From NCBI RefSeq assembly GCF_000264905.1, contig NW_006763140.1, forward strand, positions 358,713 through 422,712: a stretch of 64,000 bases of DNA, written 5' to 3'. The first letter of the stretch is position 1; each line of letters begins with the position of its first letter. Of this stretch, positions 36,178 to 47,200 are shown piece by piece. The position numbers were made by a program, and so were the translations under genes. The notes beneath the pieces were generated by a model, which was given only the letters and a program-made list of their open reading frames with translations, ran no database searches and was not told where the DNA came from. Source of the stretch: Stereum hirsutum FP-91666 SS1. Lineage: Eukaryota; Basidiomycota; Agaricomycetes; Russulales; Stereaceae.

Positions 36178-37030
36178 TCAGCGACCGCCGACCTCTGGGA
36201 GCGGCAGATGGACATTAGTGTTCGGATGAGTTTCAGGTGCGAAATATCAAGCTACTCACGTTCTACCATCACATCGATCGTGTCTGCATGCAGGAGAGAG
36301 AGAACTCGTGAGGACAGCCAGGAGAGATTATTGGAAAGAGTGAGAGAGGACATACCATTATCCTCCATATCCAACGATGTCGGCGTGTCGTCATCGTTTA
36401 TTCTTGTCCCGTCGTACAAAAATCTACACCCAAACACCGTCAGTAATAGTGCCATCACATTTCAGGCGCAAAGCAGATAATGTCTTTGCTCATCCTCTTG
36501 CGCTCCTCGCACGGCCCTTCCGGGCGCTCGAGAGCACATAAAGAAAAGAGGGGTTGTTTGAATTGAACTCACCGAATGCTGGTGACATCTTTCCCGACCT
36601 TGGCTGCGTATGCTCCCTGAAGCTTGCTCAGCTTCGTGTTCCGCTTGATCTTGAAGAAGACCTCTTCTCCGGTCGCAGAGATGACCTGAAGGACCCACAT
36701 CGACACCGCACAAGATCATGGCCACGGCAACGCCAGGCGCACGCATACGCCACCGCAAGATCAGACAGTGTCGTCGAAGAGTGGGTCATTCGAGAGACAA
36801 AGACAATGGTTCAGGGTATAAAGGGAGCAATAGGTCGGTCCATGACGATAGATTCAGAACATCGCGTCGAGAATGAGGGTCAAAACACAAACAGTCAAAG
36901 TCAGCACATCGCCCGTACGCCAATGCATAAAACGAGAAAAAAATCGCACCTTGACGTTAATCGGCGCGTTCCCATCCTCTGCCTTCACCTCTGCCTGAGT
37001 CTGCTGTGCCTCTGCCTCTGCTTCAGACAT
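36178..37030 (-). CDS. SMT3: SUMO (ubiquitin-like modifier, Smt3 homologue), 100 aa
   Basis: Five exons: 37030-36950, 36685-36573, 36423-36356, 36283-36260, 36194-36178 (303 nt). Exon 1 encodes the flexible acidic N-terminus (MSEAEAEAQQ) up to APINVKV. Exon 2 carries VFFKIKRNTKLSKLQGAYA, exon 3 FLYDGTRINDDDTPTSLDME and exon 4 TIDVMVE. The 17-nt last exon gives QVGGR and stop, so the precursor has the processing di-glycine followed by a single Arg, to be removed by a SUMO protease. SUMO is conjugated to Lys of target proteins by E1, Ubc9 and ligases, mostly in the nucleus. The first intron (264 bp) and second intron (149 bp) are long for this locus. The very small last exons would be missed by simple ORF calling. 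Confidence 0.95.
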
Positions 37031-38024
37031 ATTCAACAAAAACGGTCGATCTGAACGCGAGAGCAGTCCGTGAGTGGCCACTTTTCTACGCAAATAAGGT
37101 CTAGACGAGTCAAAAGTGGACTTACGCGATCTGTGAGTAGTACAGATGGGTGATGGATGTCAAAAACGACGATGAGCACAGCGGTGCGATGAGACGGTGG
37201 TGGTCGAAGACGGCGATGTTGGGCCAAACGGACGAGCGTGCGGGTCGTCGGCGAGATCGCGACTGATTTGTCGTTGTTTGGCCTCCCCTTTCGCAGTGTC
37301 ATTGTGGATCAGACTTTCTTGCGCCACATTCAGTCGCCACTCTGTTTCCTTACCTATTCGCAGAGATGAATTGCACAGATCTCCAGTGGATTGTTCTAGC
37401 ATATAACCGTATATACTGTAAATTGTACCAATGAGAGTTGAGTGAGAATCCGGGGCCACTGGCAGGCTACAAAGCCGACTTGAGTTGAAACGAACCCGTG
37501 TCCGAAGCCAGAGGCGATACATACCGAACAGACACCGAAGTTCATCACGACACAGACACTAAGATTGTGCCTAGAATATCATCAGACACAATAGAGTACT
37601 GCTACTCGATAGGGACGGGGATAATTGAAGACGAAATGTTCTAAAACAAAACAACAGAAATAGAACGCGAACGACCGTAATGTACACATATGATACGGAC
37701 AGGAAACAGATAAACGGTGACTGAGGATATACATGTAGACGAGGCACAGATATCCGGGGATAATGATGAACAAGGGACGAGGACAGTCGTATATGGGAGA
37801 AACGAATGACGAAGGATTGGCTATAGACGCTAAGATCGGAAAGACCGTGATGTGCGTATATACAATGGAGACCGGTATGCAATAGAAGGAGATGAACAAG
37901 GAGATGAAGATAGGAGGGTACAACCCAGTTGAAAACCACAAATCAAAGACGAACGAGACCGAAAAAAACGATGAAGAAAACCTGATATCATCCACCCCTC
38001 CCACCAAGCTCACGACGTCAACCC
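37031..38024. other. SUMO promoter and 3' region of the BAR-domain gene
   Basis: The SUMO upstream region lies at 37031 to about 37550. The 3' region of the minus-strand BAR-domain gene occupies about 37560-38024. Open frames on the minus strand at 37571-38028 are T-rich and hydrophobic by composition only and run into the real stop region, so they are not called. Confidence 0.45.
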
Positions 38025-41000
38025 TCAAACCTTATGTATCTTCCTACCAACCTTCCTCAACAGCGCCCTCGCCCTCCTATACTCCACATCCTCATCGCTC
38101 GAATCCTCCCACACATCCTTCTCCTCCTTCTCTCTGCCCTGCGTCCCACCACGCATCTCCCACGCACCCCCGTTCGCATGTCCGTTGTTCCCAACACTCC
38201 CGTGGCCCCAAGGCTCCGCCGTCGCCTCGTCGTCCTCGATCGCAGGCGGCGTAGGCGAGAACGTAGGCTGCAGCGACATCCTCACGCTCTTCCTCCTCAC
38301 GGGCGCCGTACCAGTAGGACCATCCGAGCCTTGCGCATTGCCCGAGGTATTGGGATTGTTGGAATGAGGATTCGCATCAACAGTGGACTGCGACACGTCC
38401 GAGCCTCCCTCCTCGTCCTTCGCAGGAACCTTAGGCGCCTCTTCCTCATCATCATAGAACATCTCATGCCCCGTCTCATACGATGATATCGAGTCCTCAT
38501 CGCTATCCTTCTTCTTATCCTCCATCGACGCAGACAAAGGTCTCGGTGCCGTCGGGATCACGATCGGTGGCGCGACAGACATGGGAATGGGGACAGGCGA
38601 AGCAACTCTCGGTATGGGCGCTGACGCGAGGGAAGAAGAAGGAGGTGAGGATGAAGAGGTGGATGTGCTGGCGGGAGGAAGGGGGGAAGGAGACCGAGAC
38701 CGGAGCGCAGATTTGAGCGGGGTTTTGACTTGGCCTGGTTGGTGCATCGTGTCGTTTGGGCTGAGGCTCATATCGGGGGATGCGGGTGCATTGGTACGGG
38801 GAGAGGAAGGGGCAGAGGCTGCAGAAAGGCTATTCGCCCTAACAGGTTTCGGTGTAGCCACCACCTCCGATCCACGCGCAGGCTTCGTCGTCGCCGTCGT
38901 CGTGGACATAGATCTCGAAAGCTGGGCGTTACCACCTCTGGGAGAATCGAAAACGCTCCCCGGCGCCGTCACACTCTCCATCCTCCCTCCCGGTACCTCT
39001 GCTCCCGTTCCTACACTCCTCCCCGCATCAAACATCGCCAAATCCTCCCTCCCCACCCTCGGCGGCGCCTTCACGCCCACCAACCCCCCGGTCATCGTCG
39101 CCCCTCCCGTTCCGGTGCTGCGCGCGCTCGTCAACGGCGCATCAGGCGACGAAACGTCTGCATCCCAAGCCCTCTGCATCCACCCCTCCCTATTCGCCTT
39201 CGTCACGCCCTCGACGATGGACATGAGTGACGTCTGTCCGGGTGCCGTCACGGACGTCGTCGCCCCACGGGAGTGATGTGGGCTTGGAGACGACGACGAC
39301 GACCAGGTAGCGGAATGTGCGGAGGTGCCGGATTTGGGCGCGGGAGGCGAAGAGGCTCGTTTCGGTTTATTGCTACCCGTTACGGTCATGGATGTGGACG
39401 AAGTCAGATTCGTCGCCGAAGCAGACCCAGATCTCGATCTCGTATGCGTATGCATATTCGTCGATTTCGACCTCGCGTGTCCGTACGGAGAGGAAGAAAC
39501 GACAGGTGCGGACGAAGCACTGGTGACGCTCCCGCTCCTCGTCAACGTGCCTTTCTTCTTCAATGTCGATCCATTTCCACTATCGGCGTTGGCCTTGGGA
39601 CCAGTGATAGTGGTGGTAGAAGCGTTGGTGTTGTTGGCGGCTGCGGCGGAAGAAGGAGCCTTCGCACTCGCCCTCGGCGTCGACGTCCCACTCTCCACCC
39701 CGTCAAGCGACACCGCACTCCCATTCCCACTTCTCATACCTGTCGTCGTTGTCGTCGAAGGCCCCACATCCGAACTCGACGCCTTCCTCCCCCTACCCTT
39801 CGCCCTGACAGTGTCCTCCCCTCCACCCTCACCACCCATATCCTTCCCAAACCCAGAACCAGAACCAGAAGCACCGGGACGATTTTTCCTCGTCACGGTA
39901 GCAGTCGCGCCCCCATCGGTCATCCATCCCGCTTCCTGGACCGACGCCCCAGACCCAGATGCCACTCTCAGATTTTTCTTCTTCAATTTACTCGTGCCCG
40001 CGCTTGTCCCCGCCACACCAGCACCACTAGCACCAGGAAGAGCACCCTCGTCTGCAGACTCCCTTCGTTTAAACCTGAACCGTCTCGGCGAAGGCGAACC
40101 ACCACTTCCGCTCGCTCCCACATCTCCACCTGCTCTCGCCCCCGGACCGGCAAACGCACTCGACGCCGGCAACCCCTCTTCCTCCGAATCACTCTCCCCA
40201 CCCCCACCCCTTGCCCTCCTCAAATTCGCCTCCGTCCTCGTCGCCCACTTGCCTCCCTTCCCACCCTTCGCCCTCGCATACGGACTCCCACCACCCGTGT
40301 CGCTCCCACCATATCCACCTTCTTCCTTATCTTTATACCCCCTCGAAAACAATCCCGCCAACCCTCCAAAAAATCCCGACCCGCTCGTCTTTCGTTCCCT
40401 CGCTCTCTCCCTCGCCGATCCTGATCCCGATCCTGAGGCTATATGAGTATCTGACCCACCACCACCACCGTGCAGGGAGCCAAAGAACCGCGAACGAGAG
40501 GGTGCAGACTGCGACGCCGCGATGGACACGGAGGATGTCGAATCTTCTCGTTTATGTGTTTGGGAAGGACGCCGGATGGAGAACTTGCGACCCATGTGGG
40601 TCGGGGGTTTGGTTGGTGCGGTGCCGTTGGTAGTGGGTAAGTCGGTCTTGGATGGCGACGTCTGCAGGTTGGTCTTGGACGTCCGCAGGTCGGTTTTCGA
40701 TGCGGAATGGGTGGTATTGGGTTTCCCGAACGGATTATTCTCGACCACTCGGACTTCCCGACCCTCCATCATCTCATCTTCCTCGTCTGAACTAGGCGGG
40801 GGCTCGTCGACTTCTGTTATCCGTCTTTCGAACGTCGGTGGGTGATTATGTCCCGCACGTTGTCCTTGGCCTTGGGACGAGTTCAGATTCATGTGCGACT
40901 GGGCCTGGGACTGAGACTGAGGCTGCGACGAAGGAATCATATCGTATTCCGAGATAGAATGCGCGGGTCCAATGGAAAGACGGAGCGTATCCGGATCTTC

Positions 41001-42890
41001 GAGTGGGAGTTGGGATCGTGAGCCTGTTTGTTGGTGGTGGTGGAGGGGGAGGGAGAGAGGGGAGGATGGGAGGGCGATTTGGGAGGGGGAGAGGGGGCGG
41101 GAGGGGCTGTTCGGTATTTGATGTTTCGATGAGGCATGAGGTGAATCGAGTTGTGAGACGTGGAGATGCCAGATATGTGAAGGAGAGTCAGTAATTCGGT
41201 GTATACAATTGATTCAACGAAAAAAAAGAGGGCAAGTAAACCGTGAAGCAGAACGCAGCAGGAGACGTGCAATGGCGGACGAGCATCCCAGCCACCCAGT
41301 CATCCCAACCATACAAAAAAGACACTCACCCATCAGCCCACCCATTCATTCCACCGCCCCCTCCACCCGCACCCGCACCTCCATCCACCCCAATCTGACT
41401 CGCAGACTGATTCGGACCTATCGACGACAAATCAGACCCACCACCACCACTTGTCCCATTCGCACGGTCATGAGTGTATGTCGATTGCGTACCGGCGGAG
41501 TCGCCCGGAGTTGGGATAGGGAGGGGTTTGTATTCTGTTGAGGGGTCGGGGGCTGGAGGGGTTCGTTGTCATGTGGCGAGGGTTGTTGTGGTTGGTTGAA
41601 GTTGCAGTTGTGGGTTGTGGCGCGATAGGGGTACACGGGTGGCGTGTGTATTGAGTAGGTCATGTCGTCGATCGCGAGCAAGGGATCAACACAACATTAT
41701 TCAACGAATCGCGTATGGGTTCGATTTCGAAAGAGGGAAGAAGGGCAACTCGGTCAGTATGATGATCACATGCACACAACACAAGAGAGGAATTGAAATC
41801 CGAATGAGGCAGAAAACAAATGGGACGACCCAAGTGCAGTTAGACGACATAAGCGCAAGTCGATGCGAAAAGGTCGGAAGTCGAAAAGGTCAGAAGTCGA
41901 GAAGAAAGTGGAAGGCGAAGTGGAGCGATGGGGGCGGGAGATCGCGAGGCTATACTAGCGCGATTGTGGCCCCGCGAGAGGACTCGTCGAGCAGACACAA
42001 CGAATATGGCGCACAGTGCAGACTCTGCGGTGAACAGAACCAAAAACGAAAACGAAAGAAAATCCAACGAAAACAAATAACTCACCATACCCATTCCTCC
42101 CTCCCTCCCCGCCCACCCCACCCATCTCCTCCAACGCCCTTAATCCCTCCTTACCCATCTCCCCCAGAACCCACCCACACTCCCCCAAAGCCGCACACCT
42201 GACCCTCAACCCGTCCCTAATCACGCTTATCCGCATCGCGTCCAGCTCTCTTTCTTTTGCTGCGAGTTGTGTTTCGCAGGCTTGGAGTTCGGCTTGGGCG
42301 GCCGTTAGTTTCGTGTTCGTGTTGGATGGGGAGGGATTGTAAGTTGTCGAGAGGGGGTTGTGGTATTGCGAGTGGGAATGAGGGGAAGAGGAAGAGGAGA
42401 GGGAGGTTTGGGAGAGAGAGCCGGGGAGGGAGGAGAGGTTCATGAATGAATCTCGTGTAGATTTCGTGTTTTTCGAGGCTTTGATCAGTCGTGTTACTCT
42501 ATAACATATTCCACGCACATACATACAAATACAACATGAGCAAATGATGGCACAAAAAAAGCCAGAGTAAAAACGCAAGACGCACAGAATCTCCCGATCC
42601 CGCATCACATTCCCCACCTCGTCCTCCATCTCCCTCAACCGCTCCAACCCCTCCCTCCACGCCTCCACCGCCCCCGCATACCTCCTCATTGCCTCATCCG
42701 CGCCCGCGAGCGCACCGCCGACCGCGAGGACGGTGCGCGCGATGAGCGGGGAGGACGCGGAGGCGTAGGCTGAGAAGGACGAGAGCGAGAGCTGGGTGGC
42801 GGAGGAGAGGGAGGCGAGCGATTTGGAGTAGTCTTTTTCGTGCGAGATGAGGTTGGAGAGGAGGCGGGAGTCGGCTGGGCGGTGGACCAT
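38025..42890 (-). CDS. Ivy1-like BAR/IMD-domain protein with long disordered C-terminus, 1340 aa
   Basis: Exons 42890-42586, 42498-42086, 41552-41330, 41106-38025 (4023 nt, phases close). Residues 1 to about 235 are helical and heptad-rich: VHRPADSRLLSNLISHEKDY, DEAMRRYAGAVEAWREGLER, EDEVGNVMRDREIL, VTRLIKASK, then TAAQAELQACETQLAAKERE. This arrangement resembles the membrane-curving BAR/IMD module of yeast Ivy1, a vacuolar phospholipid- and Ypt7-binding protein; the assignment is from memory of the pattern. The remaining 1100 residues are Ser/Pro/Gly-rich and disordered, with basic clusters (GRKFSIRR) and an acidic stretch (WEDSSDEDVEYRRARALL) at the very end. Intron 2 is 533 bp. Intron 1 (87 bp) is stop-free and in frame. 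A further 5' exon is possible because an acceptor-like CAG lies upstream of the chosen ATG. Confidence 0.7.
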
Positions 42891-44249
42891 TGGGTGTTGG
42901 ACGTTGACGTTGGGGTGCTGTTAGATGTTGAGGTGCTAAGGCTGAAGGATAGCAGGCCTGGTTGATGGGATGTTGTTATTGAGATGGTAAAGTAAGACAA
43001 GAATGTGGTGCGAAGGAAAGACTATAGCTTTAATGAGCTGAAGGAAAGCTGGGAAGAAGGGGCGGACAGGGCGAAGCAGAGATGAAGGGAAGGAGGAAGC
43101 CAAGTCGCGGTTCGCGCTGATGAACACGCTGTGCAGCCGCGATCCAGAACACACGTAATTCCTTCTTTCTCATCTTCCGTTTAGTTCGCCGCGTGCCGGA
43201 TGACGACGATCTCCTCTGACGGTGTTTTCAGTCGAGTGGGGAACAAAGCTAAAGGCTTGTATATTTATTTTCTTAACAATGTTGTGGACAGATTTAGAGG
43301 ACAGAAAGCCTCAACATCGGGTAGTAGCAGGCTCCAAACTTCAACAACACCCGGAAGCTTTCAATAATGATTGCCGCATAAGAAGCGCATCCGCCTCGTC
43401 GTCATCGACCAATAATTATATACGTCCAGTCCGGCTTCCAAGTGAACTGGCTGGAGCATGGTGTGGCCCACAATCGTGACGTGCCGACCAGATAATACTT
43501 TGGACCTATCACAAATACTCAATAAACCAGCAAAAAGTCCCAACACAGTCCACAAAAAAACCAATCCGCCCAGCAACATAATTTTCTCTCTCGTTAGACC
43601 GTCAGTGGCCCCGATCCAACCACCACGATCGTAAAACCGCTCCGCCCAGGCGATCCCCCTCCACAATTATATTGCAGAGTTTATTGGGAGGGTTCTTTAG
43701 GGCAGGCCTCGCGCCGGCGTCGATTTGCAATTCTTGATTCGTAATTAGGCAATTCCTTTTCGAGCCCATTTGATTTCGCATCTTGTCCCCGCGTCCCCAC
43801 AGCTCAGACAATTCCTCAGCAGCTCGCCCTTTCTCTCTTCCGAACTCTTTCTCTGCATTTTTTCTTGAGTGCTTGCTGGGGCTAGAATCTTAGAGTAATA
43901 GTCCAAAGAACAGAAAACTTAGAAAGCTTGAACCCATCTAAATTTGGACGCGCTCGCTCTACGCTTTGAATATCAACCCCGTTTCGACGTAGCACTTGAA
44001 GCAGCTTGCTATTGTTCTTGTTCTTGTCTCGTACAAGGGCGGACGCGACACGTACACGAATCGAACCGACCAGAAACGCGTGATCTTGTTCGCTCTTGAC
44101 GCGACGCGCATTTGGCCTTCCGACGCGACTCTCCTGAATCACCTCGCGACGCGACGCACATCAGCTTTATAAAGCGTCTTGTAATCTCTCATCCACACAA
44201 CTCAGTTCTCGAACCCGCACGCATACCACCACCGACCACGAAATCACAA
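42891..44249. other. Divergent promoter region between the BAR-domain gene and the SNF2 gene
   Basis: The two genes are transcribed away from each other from this 1.36-kb interval. No additional gene was recognised. The side next to the SNF2 gene holds the GACGCGAC motif cluster listed separately. Confidence 0.55.
44042..44155 (+). promoter_or_regulatory. Cluster of MCB-like GACGCGAC motifs upstream of the SNF2 gene
   Basis: The octamer GACGCGAC occurs at 44042-44049, 44098-44105, 44122-44129 and 44148-44155, with a perfect MluI cell-cycle box ACGCGT at 44076-44081. All lie 95-210 bp before the ATG at 44250. MCB elements bind the Mbp1/Swi6 (MBF) G1/S factor in fungi, which would fit a chromatin remodeller needed in S phase. 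Binding is inferred from sequence. Confidence 0.55.
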
Positions 44250-47200
44250 ATGTCCTCAGCCCCAACAACCCCACACTCCCTCTCCGCGACACTCACCCCT
44301 TTCGACCCCGCCTCGTCCCGCGTCATGAGCACCGTCGCGTCTTCGCCGCCTGATACTTCTATCGCCGGGGATGATGACCAGAGCAAGGATGACGAAGAGG
44401 ACGAGGAAAAGCAAGGGGACGACGGAGACCATGCGAATGATGCGGATTATGAGGTGCCTGTGGATGATGATGTTATGGTGAGTTCAGTTTTTGGTTTCGG
44501 TCTTAGTTTTATGGGCGAAAAGGGGATGTGCTAACGGATGTGATGTGATGTAGACGACGAAGACGAAGACGATCGCGGACGAAGTACGTCTTTCTCTCAC
44601 TCTCTGCCTCCCTCCTCCTCTCTGCCTCCCTCCTCCTCTCTGCCTCCCTCCTCCTCTCTGCCTCCCTTCCTTCCTCCTATCCTCTCCCCTCCTCCTCCCC
44701 CCCTACTCCTTCTTCCACGCATCAATGCCGCACCACATCACTATCACTAACCCCACCCAACCCAACCACAGGACCCAACAGCCCGCCTCCGCCGCCTCGA
44801 CTACCTCCTCCAAAAATCCTCCGCCTATTCCCAGATGCTCTCCACCCAGATGGAAGCCGTCCGCGCTAATGCTGCTCTTCAAGCCCAAGCTCAATCCAGC
44901 CAGTCTAAGCCCGTCGCCAAGGCGGTGGGCAAGAAGACAAACGCGAAAGTGAAGAAAGGACCACGAAAATCCACGCGCGGAAAGGGACGCGGGAAACGCG
45001 CGCTCGAGACAGACGACTCAGACTCAGACTCAGCGGAGGTGACGAGTTCCAAGCGCGCCAAAGTCGAGGAAGATGGCGCAAGGGATGAGGAGGAGAAGGA
45101 TAAGGAGAAGGCGGCGGCGGCGTTCGTGCAGCCGGAATTGTTGAGCGGCGCGACGTTGAAGGATTATCAGCTCGAGGGCGTCGCTTGGATGTGGAGTTTG
45201 TTCGATCAGGGGATTTCGGGGATATTGGGTCAGTCTCCATTCGCTTTCTGGTTGGGTGGCAATACTGACGAGATATCGTGTATTTGTGTTTTTCGGAAAT
45301 TGTGAATCCAGCGGACGAGATGGGGCTCGGAAAGGTTCGTTTTGACCCTCTTGCATTCACTCAGGGACTGGGACTGATCAATCACTTGTTTTGCTACGTA
45401 TAGACGATCCAAACTATCGCGTTTCTCGCACACCTCCGCGGTCGTGTCGGTGGGCTGTCACTGGTCGTTTGTCCGCTGAGCGTGCTGCATAATTGGGTGG
45501 AGGAGTTTACGAAGTTCGCGCCTGAGGTACGTTGACTTCAAAATCAATCGCGCATCGAACACCAAAAATAAAAGCTAATATGCTCTCCTCCATCTGCTCC
45601 ATTTCATTCCTCTCCAGATCCCAATATGCATGTATCACGGCACGCCCGACGAACGCGCCGAGCTCCGACGCACCGTCATGCCCCTCAATGAAGAGAACAT
45701 GGCATCGAAGCCTGAACCGGCCGCTCCTCAGCATTCTCGTCATGGACACGGGCATGGAGATGATGACGAGTACGAGCACGGTCATGGACAGGGAAAGTCT
45801 GGACGAGGCCGAGGTGCTCGAGGTAGGGGAAGGCCAAGGGGAAGAGGGAGAGGGAGAGGTGGTAGGGCTACGGATGCGACTAGTACGAGGAAGAGCGCGA
45901 GGAGTAGTACGAGGACGAAAGGGATGGATGTCGATGAGGAGGAGGACACAAAGCCTTCCACTTCCACCTCTGCCACCAAGTCTGGAAAATCAGCGCAACC
46001 GACTCTGAGAGATTATTTCGGTGCTAAACCTTCCGCCTCCAAGACCAAGGCTCAGACTACGGATACCTCCAAGGACGACGATTCCGATTCCGAGCCCGCC
46101 GAAGACAAAGTCAAAACCGAAGTCAAAGCTGAAGCTAAAGAAGAAGCAGATCCGTTCCCCCTGCCTCATCAAGTGACTTCGTTCCCCGTCGTGATCACGA
46201 CGTATGAGATGATCATCAAGGATAGGATACATCTGTCGAAATATAAGTGGGGCCAGGTGGGTTTTGATTTCCATACTTTTTTCCTTATATTTCATTTCGC
46301 TTCGTCGAGAAGAACTGGAAATGCTGATTCTGACTTTCGCAGGTGATCGTGGACGAGGGCCATAGGCTGAAGAATATGGACTGTAGGCTTATGCAGGAGG
46401 TGAAGAGGTATGAGAGCGCGTGGAGGATGGTGTTGAGCGGGACGCCGTTGCAGGTTCGGTTTCTTTTCTAGCTTTCCGTCCATAATATCATCCATCTTAG
46501 ACACGATGCTGAGCTGTCTGCCTTTCGTATAGAATAATTTGGCGGAGCTCTGGTCCCTGCTCAACTTCATCCTTCCCGATATCTTCAACGACCTTGATTC
46601 TTTCCAGGAATGGTACGTCCCTACCACCCTTCTCTTTTACTCCACTCACTAATCATCTCCGTCACCGACCAGGTTTAACCTCCCCACGCTCTCTTCCACG
46701 ATTTCCACCTCCCAATCCACACAACTCCTCTCCACGCTCCACAACATCCTCAAACCCTTCCTCCTCCGCCGTCTCAAAGTCGATGTGGAGAAGTCCTTAC
46801 CGCCGAAGAAAGAGTACGTGCTCTACGCGCCGTTGAGTGAGCGGCAGAGGGAGGTGTATGATGCGATCGTGAAGGGGGGATTGAGGGGGATGCTGGTCGG
46901 ACGGCAGCATCTTGCTGATGATGCGACGCAGGGAGGAGAGGAGAAGGAGGCGGTGGATGAGGGAAGGAAGTTGAGGAAGAAGCAGAAGAGGAAGTATGAT
47001 GTCGATGGGAGCGATAAGAAGTATTTCCAGAGTTTGGAGAGGGGGGAGGTGCAGCTCAGACCTGGGGAGGGAAGTGCGCATAGGCGGGACGAGGGCAAGA
47101 CGGTGGAGGAGTTGGGGAGGAAGGCTGTTTATGATGCGAAGTGTACGTTCCTTCTTTCTTCCCTCTTCACCTCCAAATAGTTACGATAGCTGACTTTGGA

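Noticed and set aside
36686..36949. snoRNA inside the long first SUMO intron
   Set aside because: CTGA and TGATC strings occur, but no properly spaced C/D or H/ACA box pair with a closing stem was found.
39273..40446. Two open frames of more than 370 codons antisense to the BAR-domain gene
   Set aside because: They mirror the low-complexity Ser/Gly-rich sense sequence. The sense frame continues from the BAR exons with matching phases.
43361..43811. Minus-strand frames with a hydrophobic segment between the BAR and SNF2 genes
   Set aside because: A short hydrophobic run only; no splice continuity, no domain, and it lies in a divergent promoter interval.
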